A stretch of DNA of 64,000 nt from CAWUFC02 sp963921335 (GCA_963921335.3 CAWUFC020000001.1:124001-188000), one strand, 5' to 3'. Numbered from the stretch's first letter, positions 50,947-60,669 are shown. Made by a program: numbers and translations. The notes: a model not told the origin generated them from the letters alone.

Positions 50947-52377
50947 ATGACAGAAGCAATATCAGCAAGCCACCTGCAAAAGCTCGAGCAGGCACCGGCA
51001 GGCACCCGCGTGTTCCTGGACCTGGACCGCACCCTGATCCTGGGCTATTCCCTCACAGGCCTGTTACTGGAAGCCGCACGCAGGGGCAAAACCATTGCCA
51101 CCCCAGCCCGCCGCCTGGCAAGCAGCCTTGATCGCGGCCTGGTGGGCTCCGGATATACCAGGCTCTATAAACGCGCGATTGCCAGCCTGGCAGACACACC
51201 CGCGGACGCACTGAGAGAGCTGGGTCAGGAGGCTTTCGAGTTGCACATTGCCCCGATGATTTATCGAGAAGCCAGGGAACTTATTCGCCAACATCGCGCC
51301 AATGGTCACGAACTGGTCATCGTCAGCGCAGCCACGCAGTTTCAGGTTGAGCCAGTAGCAAAAGCACTGGGTATTGAAGAGTTTTACTGCACACGCCTGG
51401 CCGTCGCCGATGATCTGCTCACCGGCGAAATCGAGGGACACCTGTGCCACGGCGAAGGCAAACTAATGGCCGCCCGCGCCAGCGCGCGTCGCGCTGGCAC
51501 CCAACTTTCCAAGTGCTGGTTCTACTCGGATAGCTGTGATGACCTGCCTTTACTCCGAAAAGTGGGCCACCCGGTTGCAACCAATCCAAACCATGCTCTG
51601 CGCGAGCAGGCCGTTGAGAAGGGATGGGCGGTGCTGGATTTCAGCAGCCGCAGCAAACCCAACCTGGAAAGTGCACTGCGCACAGTGTTAACGGCTGGCG
51701 CTTTTGTCAGCACAGCGGCGATCAACGTGGCAAGCCGCCTATTTTCTGGTTCAGACGATACGGCGGCCAACCGGATGTCCAGCTGGTTTGGAGACCTCGG
51801 CGTCGCCTTCTCTGGCATTGATATCGAAGTTGAGGGGCTGCACCACTTGGAATCAGTGCGACCAGCCATTTTTGTATTCAACCACCAGAGCTACCTGGAT
51901 TCGATCATCCTGGCGTATTTGCTGCGCCACGACTTCGTAGCGCTGGTGAAGAAAGAGGTAGGCAGTACACCACTGCTGGGCTCGCTCATGACCGCGCATG
52001 GCACCATCTTTGTAGACCGGGAACAAAGCGACCAAAGACAGCTGCTGACAGACTGTAAAACCGCACTATCACTAGGCAAAAGCCTGGTGATTGCGCCAGA
52101 GGGCACCCGCAGTGCGACCGGCGAATTGCAGGAATTTAAACAGGGGGCTATCTACCTGGCCAAGAAGATGCAGGTGCCCATTGTACCGATCGTGTTGCAC
52201 AACACCGCCGACTGCCTGCCCAAGGGGGGCTGGCTACTGCGCAGTTCCGATATCAGGGTCACTGTACTGGAACCCATCCCTCCAGAGCAGTTGGGCAGAT
52301 GCCGGCAAAGCTGTAGCGAGCTGCAGAGGGTCTACGAAGACATTCTGGGCGAATCCGAGCGAACCCTCGCCGCCTAA
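50947..52377 (+). CDS. HAD phosphatase fused to 1-acyl-glycerol-3-phosphate acyltransferase
   Basis: 476 residues. Residues 20-235 are a HAD hydrolase: VFLDLDRTLILGYS (Asp25, Asp27), VIVSAAT and SDSCDDLPLL provide motifs I, II and IV. Residues 285-460 are a PlsC acyltransferase: FNHQSYLDSI (His313, Asp318) and IAPEGTRSATG are motifs 1 and 3. Such fusions may make lysophosphatidate into phosphatidate and remove phosphate from a related glycerol phosphate. Enzyme order (HAD then PlsC) is the usual one. The start ATG 50947 has GGAGG at five bases. Confidence 0.92.
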   Translation: MTEAISASHLQKLEQAPAGTRVFLDLDRTLILGYSLTGLLLEAARRGKTIATPARRLASSLDRGLVGSGYTRLYKRAIASLADTPADALRELGQEAFELHIAPMIYREARELIRQHRANGHELVIVSAATQFQVEPVAKALGIEEFYCTRLAVADDLLTGEIEGHLCHGEGKLMAARASARRAGTQLSKCWFYSDSCDDLPLLRKVGHPVATNPNHALREQAVEKGWAVLDFSSRSKPNLESALRTVLTAGAFVSTAAINVASRLFSGSDDTAANRMSSWFGDLGVAFSGIDIEVEGLHHLESVRPAIFVFNHQSYLDSIILAYLLRHDFVALVKKEVGSTPLLGSLMTAHGTIFVDREQSDQRQLLTDCKTALSLGKSLVIAPEGTRSATGELQEFKQGAIYLAKKMQVPIVPIVLHNTADCLPKGGWLLRSSDIRVTVLEPIPPEQLGRCRQSCSELQRVYEDILGESERTLAA

Positions 52378-53346
52378 TTATGCTTGCTGCGCATAGTCGG
52401 CCAGAAAGCGCTTCCGGAACATCGCCATAGGCAGAGAAAGCGCGTCGAGGTCCAGACGCGTACCGCTGTATTTCTTTGGCGAGATATCGCCAGCCAACAG
52501 CAGCGCTGCTGTCAGCACGCTGGCAATGGCCGCGCTGCCGCGCAGATAAGGCATCAACTGACATACCAGCCATACCAGCTCACTAACGAGCGCCAGGTAA
52601 GTTGAACTGTCCTGTTCAGCCATTGCCCTGACATAGAGTTCATTTGCGTCACCCTGCAAACATTCAGCCACCTGACGGGGCGTGGGATGTTCCACCAGGA
52701 CAAAAGGCAGAGACATGCCCTGTACCAGGTAGAAGCTGGACAACCCCACAGAAGAATCCGGTTTCCTGAGGATCCGAAGCTCTGCGTAGCGAGCTTTGTC
52801 GAAGAACCCCTCAGGTTCAATCTGCACCAGCAACTTTAGCCGCTCATTAATCAAAAAGTTGGCATGGCGACTGATCAGCCCCATTTCTTCGATGCCGCTA
52901 CCAGATTTGATCGCCTCGGACAGATTCTGAATCAGAGGCTCAAAGAGTGCGTCCTGATGACGGAATAGAGAGGTAGATGCAGTAAACGTCAGTTGAACCT
53001 CGGGCGCATGATCACCGAGCATCCTCCCTACTTTTAATACATGACGATAGTAGTTAGCTGCCTCTCGAATACTGCGATCATAAGTGCCACTTCGCAATAC
53101 ACCAAATTCGGGTTCGCCACTCACGCTGCAATGACCCTGCTGCGCAGCAAAGGCTGCTCGTCCAGAGGCAATAAGATTCAGCAACTCAAGCAGTGGCATA
53201 GCTGCCCCTGCACGCGTAAGCACCAGCAAGGCCTGATCTACTTCCTTAAGACAGTGGCTAATCCACACTGACTGGTCGTAATCTTTAAAACTATGCTGAG
53301 TAACCTGGAGAAAAGCCTCACAAGCGTTTTCCTGCTCGCTATTCAA
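52378..53346 (-). CDS. Hypothetical cytoplasmic protein
   Basis: 322 residues with no signal peptide and no family I recognise. It is mostly helical: LKEVDQALLVLTRAGAAMPLLELLNLIASGRAAFAA near the start and LVSELVWLVCQLMPYLRGSAAIASVLTAALLLAG near the end, the latter with a helix breaker RGSAA that could be an active or binding loop. Several polar motifs (RHANFLINERLKLLV) are not diagnostic. It overlaps the next upstream gene by four bases, so both are one operon. Confidence 0.65.
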   Translation of the reverse strand: MNSEQENACEAFLQVTQHSFKDYDQSVWISHCLKEVDQALLVLTRAGAAMPLLELLNLIASGRAAFAAQQGHCSVSGEPEFGVLRSGTYDRSIREAANYYRHVLKVGRMLGDHAPEVQLTFTASTSLFRHQDALFEPLIQNLSEAIKSGSGIEEMGLISRHANFLINERLKLLVQIEPEGFFDKARYAELRILRKPDSSVGLSSFYLVQGMSLPFVLVEHPTPRQVAECLQGDANELYVRAMAEQDSSTYLALVSELVWLVCQLMPYLRGSAAIASVLTAALLLAGDISPKKYSGTRLDLDALSLPMAMFRKRFLADYAQQA

Positions 53347-53528
53347 TGAGCTTTAACCCTGGTTTTATCGCAGCGGGCACAGCGATACACGGTGACAAGT
53401 TTCCCCTGTTTCACATCAAACTGCTTTGCCTTGTCCACCAACCACTTGTGATGTCCATTACGGCACAGGGTATTACCGCGATGCTTCTCTTTCAGACTCT
53501 TTTTCTTGAAAGGCAGAATGTCAGCCAT
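53343..53528 (-). CDS. Small zinc-ribbon-like protein
   Basis: 61 residues. LCRNGHHKW and YRCARCDKTRV give Cys, His and Cys-x2-Cys positions that could bind one zinc, around a basic stretch. No family recognised. I chose ATG 53528; an ATG at 53555 would add nine residues. It is translated just before the helical hypothetical gene (four-base overlap), so the two are probably partners. Confidence 0.6.
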   Translation of the reverse strand: MADILPFKKKSLKEKHRGNTLCRNGHHKWLVDKAKQFDVKQGKLVTVYRCARCDKTRVKAH

Positions 53529-53612
53529 TGAAGCGGACCAGAGTATTCCTATCACGTTAGAAAATCGGTTACCGTGTGCAAGCTATCAGTTGCAGGCGGA
53601 TTCCACAAACCC

Positions 53613-54623
53613 ATGAATAATGTACAGGTAACGCTGACCCGAAGACCTCAGGGCAAACCGGTACCCGAAGACTTCGCAGTGGTAGAAAGCAAACTCAATG
53701 AGCTGCTTGAAGGCGAAGCGCGGGTAAAGAATCACTTTGTCTCGCTGGATGCGGGGTTTCGCAACTGGATGGATGAAGACTCTGGTGACGAAGTGCTGCC
53801 AGCCATGCCCCTCGACAAGGCCGTCATGGGCCTGGTGCTGGGCGAGGTAGTCGACAGCCGCAACCAGGACATCGAGGTAGGCCGCTTGCTGATGGCGCGA
53901 CTGGCCTGGGAGCAGTACTCCACCGTCAGCGACGAGGACTGGCTAGTCACCATTGACCCGGAATATGCCGACCTACCTTTGAGCTACGACCTGGGCGTAT
54001 CGGGCGATACCGGCATGTCCGCCTATTTTGGGCTGACCGACATCGCCAAACCCCAGCCCGGCGAAACCGTGTTGATTTCTGCCGCCGGTGGCGCAGTCGG
54101 CTCTGTTGCCGGGCAGATCGCAAAGATCATGGGCGCCCGCACTGTTGGCTTTGCAGGCAGTGATGACAAATGTCGGAGGCTGGTGAATGACCTGGGCTAC
54201 GATGCGGCAATCAATTACCGCAGCGGCGATGTCGATACACAGCTATCCAACACCTGCCCCGATGGTGTCGACGTATACTTTGACAATGTCGGCGGCCCCC
54301 TTCTAGAGCCCGTGCTGAACCACATCAACCATGGCGCGCGGATTCCTTTCTGCGGCGCAGTCGCTGATTACGCAGAGCCTGGCAGCGGGCCTGCCAACCT
54401 CTTCCAGTTAGTGACACAGTGTGCGCGACTGGAAGGGTTCATGACCCACTTTCAGGTCGATCGCTATCCAGAGGCCAGGCAGCAGCTGCGCGAATGGCTA
54501 GACTCCGGGCAGCTGCAGGCTTTTGAGCACATGTATGAGGGCGTAGAACAGTGCGGTATCGCTTTCAGCGACCTGTTTGCAGGTAACAACTTCGGAAAAA
54601 CCGTGGTCAAGGTCAATCACTAA
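53613..54623 (+). CDS. MDR family NADPH-dependent oxidoreductase (CurA/PTGR-like)
   Basis: 336 residues. VTLTRRPQGKPVPEDFAVVE is the usual N-terminus of the zinc-free NADPH-dependent curcumin/alkenal reductases; VLISAAGGAVGSVAGQIAKIMGARTVGFAGSDDKC (Rossmann GAVGS) and YFDNVGGPLLEPVLNHI follow. It reduces enones such as alkenals with NADPH. ATG 53613 gives this N-terminus; a GTG at 53574 would extend it with no support. Aldo/keto reductase gene follows 18 bases later. Confidence 0.85.
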   Translation: MNNVQVTLTRRPQGKPVPEDFAVVESKLNELLEGEARVKNHFVSLDAGFRNWMDEDSGDEVLPAMPLDKAVMGLVLGEVVDSRNQDIEVGRLLMARLAWEQYSTVSDEDWLVTIDPEYADLPLSYDLGVSGDTGMSAYFGLTDIAKPQPGETVLISAAGGAVGSVAGQIAKIMGARTVGFAGSDDKCRRLVNDLGYDAAINYRSGDVDTQLSNTCPDGVDVYFDNVGGPLLEPVLNHINHGARIPFCGAVADYAEPGSGPANLFQLVTQCARLEGFMTHFQVDRYPEARQQLREWLDSGQLQAFEHMYEGVEQCGIAFSDLFAGNNFGKTVVKVNH

Positions 54624-54641
54624 AAAACTGGGAGCGGTGCA

Positions 54642-55658
54642 ATGAACAGGAAACGATTGGGTAAGAGTTCGCTGGTGGTGTCAGACATCTGTATGGGCAC
54701 CATGACCTTTGGGAACCAGTCCGACGAGAAAACGTCTTTCCGCATAATGGATATGGCCTTTGACGCCGGTATCGATTTTTACGATACCGCTGAGATGTAC
54801 CCGGTTCCCCCCGATGCTAAGTATCAGGGCGCAACCGAGGAGATCGTCGGGCGCTGGATGAAAACCAAGTCACGCGACGACATTATTCTTGCCACCAAGG
54901 TGGCAGGCCCCGGCCACAGCTGGATTACTCCTCCGCTCAGAGGGGGTAAAACCGGTCTGGATCGCCATCACATCGTGCGGGCCGTGGAGAGTAGCCTGCG
55001 CAGGCTGGATACCGATTACATTGATCTGTACCAGACCCACTGGCCCGACCCCGACTTTCCCTATGAAGAAACCATGCTGGCACTGGATGAACTGGTGCGT
55101 TCCGGTAAGGTGCGTGTGCTGGGTTGCAGCAACGAAACCAGTTGGGGACTCACCAAGTCCCTGTGGGCTTCTGATGTTCACGGTTTGGCACGCTTTGACA
55201 CCATCCAGAATAACTTCAGTCTCAATAACCGGCGCTTTGAAGATGAACTGGCGCAGGTCTGCCGCCAGGAAGAGGTCAGCCTGCTGCCCTACTCCCCGCT
55301 GGGAGGCGGCGTACTCAGCGGCAAGTATCAGGCTGGGCAATTGCCGGAAGGGGCTAGATTCACCACCTACATGAACAGCGGCGAAAGGCAGCAAATCATG
55401 GCCCGGCGCTTTTTGAACGACAAGACGCTGACGACAACCGAGCGCTACCAGGCCATCGCAGAGGATATCGGTGTATCGGTCTCGACCCTTGCCATCGCCT
55501 GGAGCAAGCAACATGATTTTGTCGGTTCAACGATCATTGGCGCGACGACAGCAGAACAAATGCCCGAACTACTCGCGGCAGCAGACCTTCACCTCGATCG
55601 TGAGACCATGAAGAAGCTGTACAAGGTGTCTCAGGAGATCATGTACCCAATGGGCTGA
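54642..55658 (+). CDS. Aldo/keto reductase (Tas-like)
   Basis: 338 residues. DICMGTMTFGNQSDEKTSFRIMDMAFDAGIDFYDTAEMYP contains the catalytic Asp and Tyr, ILATKVAGPGH the Lys, and YIDLYQTHWPDP the His of the AKR tetrad; GVSVSTLAIAWSKQHDFVGSTIIGATT is the NADPH site. The Tas subgroup is of unknown physiological substrate. GGGAG precedes the ATG. Co-directional with the MDR reductase, 18 bases away, so the pair may deal with the same class of carbonyls. Confidence 0.9.
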   Translation: MNRKRLGKSSLVVSDICMGTMTFGNQSDEKTSFRIMDMAFDAGIDFYDTAEMYPVPPDAKYQGATEEIVGRWMKTKSRDDIILATKVAGPGHSWITPPLRGGKTGLDRHHIVRAVESSLRRLDTDYIDLYQTHWPDPDFPYEETMLALDELVRSGKVRVLGCSNETSWGLTKSLWASDVHGLARFDTIQNNFSLNNRRFEDELAQVCRQEEVSLLPYSPLGGGVLSGKYQAGQLPEGARFTTYMNSGERQQIMARRFLNDKTLTTTERYQAIAEDIGVSVSTLAIAWSKQHDFVGSTIIGATTAEQMPELLAAADLHLDRETMKKLYKVSQEIMYPMG

Positions 55659-55662
55659 AGCA

Positions 55663-56280
55663 CTAGGGTGCCTGCTGGCCCCACTGGTCCCAAAAAGTGA
55701 CTGCGCGGGCTGGCAGGCGATTCGCCGGCTTGAGGTTGGCATTGAGGGTATAAGCCACAGGCAACATCACCGTGTGAATCACCCCCTCCGGCATATCGAC
55801 AACCTCGCCCACCTCCCGCTGACGTCCCGCCAGTAATGACGTCCAGGTGGAACCAAGGCCCCGGGCACGAAGCGCAAGCATCAGCGACCAGGCTGCAGGC
55901 AATATGGAACCATAAAAACCAATTTGCTCTGCCAGGTTTTCTCCGGGAGGATCAGCGGCAATACAAACCAGTATCATCGCCGGCATTTCATGCAGCCGAT
56001 CCATCAGGGCCTGTTGAGTGGGTTTGATTTCAATGCCGCGCTGACGCTCAAACTCGGCAATTGTCTCGCGGTAGAGCTCCGCCAGTGCCGCTTTACGCTC
56101 AGCTTCCGTCACTACCATGAAACGCCAGCTTTCCCCGCTGATGCCGGTAGGTGCCTGCACCGCCTGATCGATGCACTCCAGCAAAACCTCTGTCTCTACC
56201 GGTCGTTCGAAGTCGAGCCTGCGGCGCACCGACCGTGTTGTGGTCAGCACCTCATCAATACTGGTGAGGTCCAGATCCAT
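55663..56280 (-). CDS. Nitroreductase family protein
   Basis: 205 residues. TTRSVRRRLDFERPVETEVLLECIDQAVQAPTG and GLGSTWTSLLAG match the FMN-binding motifs of the small NfsA/FRase I nitroreductase family. It would reduce nitro compounds, quinones or other electrophiles with NAD(P)H. Its start overlaps the LLM oxidoreductase stop by one base (ATG at 56280), indicating coupled translation. Confidence 0.88.
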   Translation of the reverse strand: MDLDLTSIDEVLTTTRSVRRRLDFERPVETEVLLECIDQAVQAPTGISGESWRFMVVTEAERKAALAELYRETIAEFERQRGIEIKPTQQALMDRLHEMPAMILVCIAADPPGENLAEQIGFYGSILPAAWSLMLALRARGLGSTWTSLLAGRQREVGEVVDMPEGVIHTVMLPVAYTLNANLKPANRLPARAVTFWDQWGQQAP

Positions 56281-57149
56281 CAGCCTGCCTGTTTGATCAC
56301 GTTCTCACCGAACTCCGCGAGGCGATCAAGCCCGTCATCGCCGGCAAAGAAAAACGCCGGCACCATCAAACGGCTGACACCGAGGGCAGACATCTGCTCA
56401 ACACCGCGAACCGGGTCGGCCATCTGCTCACCGAAGATAGCGCTCACTTCAATCCCGTCCGGATCACGGCCATTGGCAGCGGCCTCGGCGCGGACCGAAG
56501 TAATCAACTGACCCAGTTGCTCCGGATCGGTGGAACCAGGAAAGTAGCCATCGGCCAACCGCGCGGCGCGACGAATCGCACGCTCTGTATCACCACCAAC
56601 AATAATAGGGATAGAGCCTCCAGGCGGACTGGGATTACAGGTGACCTCATCGAAGTCCACAAAACGGCCGTGATACTCAACCGCCGAACCAGACCAGAGA
56701 AGCCGCATCGCCTCTATATATTCGTCGTTGCGCGCACCGCGTGCCTCCCAGGGCACACCCAACGCTTCAAATTCCTCTTTCATCCAGCCAACGCCAATGC
56801 CCAGTTCCACCCGGCCGCCGCTGAGGCTATCGAGCGTCGACAGCTCCTTGGCCAGTATCAGGGGATTGCGCTGGGGAAGAATAAGGATACAGGTGCCGAG
56901 TCGCAGTGTGGGCGCAGCGGCTGCTACATAGGCGAGCCAGATCAGCGGATCAGGAATGGGCGTTTCCGGGCCGGCCGGTACGCTGCCATCTTCCGTATAG
57001 GGATAAGCGGACTCAATCTTCGAGGGCATAATCACATGCTCGCCGCCCCAGACAGAATCAAAGCCCGATGACTCAGCGACTCTGGCAATTTCAAGGGCGG
57101 TATCGGGTGCCAATCCAACACTTGCGGCGAAAGCGAGGCCAAACTTCAT
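56280..57149 (-). CDS. LLM class flavin-dependent oxidoreductase
   Basis: 289 residues of the bacterial luciferase-like fold. FGLAFAASVGLAPDTALEIARVAESSGFDSVWGGEHVI and TCILILPQRNPLILAKELSTLDSLSGGRVELGIGVGWMKEE are characteristic of the TIGR03619 branch, which includes F420-dependent actinobacterial enzymes but has FMN-using relatives in Proteobacteria. The cofactor cannot be decided from sequence. It is translated just before the nitroreductase, so both may form a flavin-based redox pair. Confidence 0.88.
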   Translation of the reverse strand: MKFGLAFAASVGLAPDTALEIARVAESSGFDSVWGGEHVIMPSKIESAYPYTEDGSVPAGPETPIPDPLIWLAYVAAAAPTLRLGTCILILPQRNPLILAKELSTLDSLSGGRVELGIGVGWMKEEFEALGVPWEARGARNDEYIEAMRLLWSGSAVEYHGRFVDFDEVTCNPSPPGGSIPIIVGGDTERAIRRAARLADGYFPGSTDPEQLGQLITSVRAEAAANGRDPDGIEVSAIFGEQMADPVRGVEQMSALGVSRLMVPAFFFAGDDGLDRLAEFGENVIKQAG

Positions 57150-57228
57150 TCGGGACTACTCCTGTATTCGATTTTGTTATGTCAGTTCAGAGTAGCTGTT
57201 ACCGCTGTAAACATCTAGGATGCTGACT

Positions 57229-58587
57229 ATGGGAACTGAGGCAGGCGCAGGAAAACCCACGGGAGGCGGTTGGAGCAATCGCTACCTGGCCTATGTGGTA
57301 TTGATGCTGACCCTGGCTTCAACACTGTCCATCATCGACCGGCAAATACTCAACGTGATGATTGGTCCGGTGAAACGAGACCTGGGTGGTATCAGCGATA
57401 CCCAGGTTTCGCTCATTATGGGTTTCGCCTTTTCCCTGTTCTACAGCTTCCTGGCCCTGCCTGCAGGCTGGATCGCCGATCGCTACAACCGCCGTAACCT
57501 GATGGCAGCGGGCATCATCGGATGGAGTGCGATGACGGTCCTGTGCGGCATGGCCAGCCAGTACTGGCAGTTATTCCTGGCCCGCATGGGCGTCGGTGTC
57601 GGCGAAGCCACCCTGGGACCGGCCTCGACCTCAACCCTGGCTGATTACTTCACACCGGAGCGACTGCCTCTCGCAGTCGGCATCGTGTCTGCTGCACCTT
57701 TCATCGGTCAGGGGCTGGCCAACATCGGCGGCGGCCCCCTCATCGATTACCTGGAATCTGTGCCTAACTTCGTATTGCCAGTTATTGGCGAAGTCTATTC
57801 CTGGCAGCTGGTGTTCATTATTGTCGGGGCGCCCGGCATTCTGCTGGGCTTGCTCATGTTGAGCTTGCGGGAACCACCGCGCCTCAATCGGCAGCGAGAT
57901 ACAGACGAAGGCGCTTCACTGGCCGACTTATGGCAGTTTATTCGCACGCGCCGCCTGTTCTTCAGCCTGCTGTTCATTGCCTATCTCGGCCTGGCCACAC
58001 AGGGTTGGTCATTGTTCTGCTGGCTGGTGGAGTTTTACGTGCGCAACCACGGCTGGACGCGCAGCCAGATCGGTGTGAATTACGGACTGATTGCCATGCT
58101 GGTCGGCATTGCCGGAAGCGTCTGCGGCGGACTGCTGGCGGGGCGATTGCTGCGTTCAGACATCAAGGACGCCACGCTGCGAGTTGCCATGATCGCAAGC
58201 GCAGTGCTGCTACCCTGCGGTATCGCACTGACCTTGCTGGAGAATCCATGGCACGCGCTGATACTGCTGGTGCCAGTCACCTTCTGCATGGCTATGCCCG
58301 CAGGCCTGATGCTGGCAACCCTACAGTCTATTGCTCCTAACGAATTACGTGGGCAGATGGTGGCCGTGTACCTGATCGCGGTGAACTTTATCTCTTACAC
58401 GTTTGCACCGTCACTGCCGGCAGTGATGAGTGACTACCTGTTCCAGAGCGAACTGGCGCTCGGAAAATCGATCTCGCTGCTGGCAGCGGTGAATTACAGC
58501 ATTGCCTTTATCGCACTGGCACTCTGCCTCAAGCACTATAGGGCGGCGCTGGATAGCGCCACACAATGGCAGCAAGCGCGCCCGTAA
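57229..58587 (+). CDS. MFS transporter, spinster-like
   Basis: 452 residues with 12 membrane segments. LASTLSIIDRQILNVMIGPVKRDLGGISDTQVSLIMGFAFSLFYSF and GWIADRYNRRNLMAAGIIGWSAMTVLCGMA give the loop 2-3 motif of the major facilitator superfamily; the pattern is that of the spinster-like (Spns) group, often exporting lipids or sphingosine phosphate and, in bacteria, of unknown use. ATG 57229 has AGGA nine bases upstream; an ATG at 57220 is too close to the ribosome-binding site. Confidence 0.88.
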   Translation: MGTEAGAGKPTGGGWSNRYLAYVVLMLTLASTLSIIDRQILNVMIGPVKRDLGGISDTQVSLIMGFAFSLFYSFLALPAGWIADRYNRRNLMAAGIIGWSAMTVLCGMASQYWQLFLARMGVGVGEATLGPASTSTLADYFTPERLPLAVGIVSAAPFIGQGLANIGGGPLIDYLESVPNFVLPVIGEVYSWQLVFIIVGAPGILLGLLMLSLREPPRLNRQRDTDEGASLADLWQFIRTRRLFFSLLFIAYLGLATQGWSLFCWLVEFYVRNHGWTRSQIGVNYGLIAMLVGIAGSVCGGLLAGRLLRSDIKDATLRVAMIASAVLLPCGIALTLLENPWHALILLVPVTFCMAMPAGLMLATLQSIAPNELRGQMVAVYLIAVNFISYTFAPSLPAVMSDYLFQSELALGKSISLLAAVNYSIAFIALALCLKHYRAALDSATQWQQARP

Positions 58588-59907
58588 TCAGTAGCCGTCA
58601 GGTACCCAGTTGCCGTGAAAACCAGCGGGTATGCGCGCAGGAATGTGAATACGCGCCACGGGAGAGTCGTCAAAGTTGCGGGCATCCACAATTACAATCT
58701 CTGATTCATTGGTTTCCGGGCGATGCACGTAGCTCATCACCCAGCCATCATCTTCCTGGCTGCCCGCAGGGTCCTTCACAAATACAGGTTCGCTACCCTG
58801 CCCGCCCTGCAAATCATGAAACCTGGAGGTGCCAGCTTCCAGGTCATACTTCATGAAACCCTCAGCGACTGGCAGATCCTTGAAAAAGGCCGCGCCGTAA
58901 CCAAACTGGTTCTTCTGTCCAACCTTGGTGTCGCAGACGCGAACAAAATCCACGCTACGATCGTCGAGCTGGGCTTCCTTCACGGTGCCCGCATCCAGGT
59001 CAATGACCCAGCGATACAACATCGGCGGCGAGTAGGAATCCGGTTTCATGGCGTCGTCCATGCGGCTGACATCCAGCACGATCTTATTACCGTCCTCGTA
59101 GGCATTCATGGGGTGAAACACATAGCAGAGGTCAATGTCATACCAGGTCACGTCGGCGTCCCCACCATTGCGGGGCACGACGCCAAGGCGGGCACCATAG
59201 CTTTCATCCCAGATGATGGGGATACCGTTGTCTGCGAGACCCTCGAGGTTCCATAGCGCCGGCAGATCCATCCAGATCACATAGTTCTCAGTGACATTGA
59301 AGTCGTGGATCATGGTCGCGCCCGGCACCGTGATCGGCTCTACCTGCAACAGCTCACCGGTGGGCGAAATTCGATAATAGGTCAGGTAAGGGGGCATCAT
59401 GCTGTAGTAAAAGGCCAGTAATTCACCGGTCTTGGCGCAGGTTTTTGGATGGGCAGTGAATCCGCGCTCCAGCTTGCCGTCGAAATTGTTGGGACCGATG
59501 GTCTCCAACTGGTCGTCCACCACGAAGGGCCAGTGCCCCTCTTCCAGGGCCATGATCTTGCCCGCATGATGCAGGATATGAGTATTGGCCGTGGACATAC
59601 TCATGTCCGTCAGGGAATCCATCACGTTGGCATCTGGGTTCAGGAACAGCGGCGTTTTGACATAGCGGTTGCGATACCTGTTGGCTTTGCCTTCGCGAAT
59701 TTCCACGCCGTGCAACATACCGTTGCCAAGAAACCAGTGGTCGGACCAGCCGGTTTGCGGATTGGCACCATTGCGGAGCAAACGCCCGCTCAAAGACTCT
59801 GGAATTTCGCCCTTGACCTTGAGGTCGGTGAGCGTCACTTCTTCAAACACCGGCGCAAAATTATCCTGCAACCAGAATGGGGTTTGCTCAACTGCTGCTT
59901 CGCTCAT
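58588..59907 (-). CDS. Carotenoid cleavage dioxygenase (RPE65-like)
   Basis: 439 residues of a seven-bladed propeller. The four iron-binding histidines are visible as TAHPKTC, MIHDFNV, YVFHPMNAY and AGFHGNWVP, with Glu residues around as the second shell. RNGANPQTGWSDHWFLGNGMLHGVEI is the standard N-terminal blade. The family splits double bonds of carotenoids, apocarotenoids or stilbenes with O2. No carotenoid synthesis genes are near, so the substrate may be a lignin-derived stilbene or a stored apocarotenoid. ATG 59907 has a good ribosome-binding site. It is followed upstream by a PNPOx-like gene on the same strand. Confidence 0.92.
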   Translation of the reverse strand: MSEAAVEQTPFWLQDNFAPVFEEVTLTDLKVKGEIPESLSGRLLRNGANPQTGWSDHWFLGNGMLHGVEIREGKANRYRNRYVKTPLFLNPDANVMDSLTDMSMSTANTHILHHAGKIMALEEGHWPFVVDDQLETIGPNNFDGKLERGFTAHPKTCAKTGELLAFYYSMMPPYLTYYRISPTGELLQVEPITVPGATMIHDFNVTENYVIWMDLPALWNLEGLADNGIPIIWDESYGARLGVVPRNGGDADVTWYDIDLCYVFHPMNAYEDGNKIVLDVSRMDDAMKPDSYSPPMLYRWVIDLDAGTVKEAQLDDRSVDFVRVCDTKVGQKNQFGYGAAFFKDLPVAEGFMKYDLEAGTSRFHDLQGGQGSEPVFVKDPAGSQEDDGWVMSYVHRPETNESEIVIVDARNFDDSPVARIHIPARIPAGFHGNWVPDGY

Positions 59908-59932
59908 GGATATTCTCCTGCTGTGCTAGCTG

Positions 59933-60493
59933 TTATGACTTGGCTGCGTCCTGTGCAGCAAATTCAGCATAGGCCTGTGCGGTGCCTTCTGCCATTTTGT
60001 CGCCATCAAAAGGAATAGACATCTCGGGAGTAAATTCGAGCACGATTCGCTCGGGTGTATCGAGAAAACGTATAAACATCTCCGGGTCCAGGCCAGACGT
60101 AAAGGCGTTGCCCTCGTCTTCGTGTCCGGCCATTTCCATGCCCGACGCCAGCAAGCGGTACATCCACTGCTTGGTCTCGGCATCGTCATGTATCACCGTG
60201 TGTCCCTTGTAAGTGACGGTTTTACCCCCACCCATTGGGGTGCCCTTGCTGGTGATGACTATCGAAGAACGGCCATCACGAGCGATGGCCTTGATGCGCA
60301 CCCGTTCACGAGTTGCAGTCATCCAGATCTTGCCATCGACCGGCACATAGGCCGTGGTGACACCCAGCGGATGCCCGGCTTTATTGGCCCAGATGAAGGT
60401 ACATTCACCACCAGTCAGGAGCAGCTCCTTCTCGCGCTCGGGATCAAGGCGGTAGCGCTTAACATCATCATAATTCACGGATTGTTCTGTCAT
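59933..60493 (-). CDS. Pyridoxamine 5'-phosphate oxidase-like (FMN-binding split barrel) protein
   Basis: 186 residues. GGECTFIWANKAGHPLGVTTAYVPVDGKIWMTATRERVRIKAI and SSIVITSKGTPMGGGKTVTYKG are strands of the PNPOx-like split barrel. The residues for real pyridoxamine phosphate oxidase are not seen. Members bind FMN, haem or F420. It stands 25 bases upstream of the carotenoid oxygenase on the same strand, so a flavin- or haem-linked role in the same pathway is possible. It diverges from the SDR gene. Confidence 0.8.
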   Translation of the reverse strand: MTEQSVNYDDVKRYRLDPEREKELLLTGGECTFIWANKAGHPLGVTTAYVPVDGKIWMTATRERVRIKAIARDGRSSIVITSKGTPMGGGKTVTYKGHTVIHDDAETKQWMYRLLASGMEMAGHEDEGNAFTSGLDPEMFIRFLDTPERIVLEFTPEMSIPFDGDKMAEGTAQAYAEFAAQDAAKS

Positions 60494-60669
60494 TTATTAG
60501 TCCATGCAGTCAGTGGAGGGCCGGTATCAGTGAACCGGAGTAATCCAACATCATAGGTGACACGATTAAAAAAGCAAACCATCCGGTTTTTTATTGGGCG
60601 AAGGCCGCGGTTCCCGCATATACTCCGTTGATATCAGGAAAACTGCGATGCCGCAGGGAGTAACAGACA

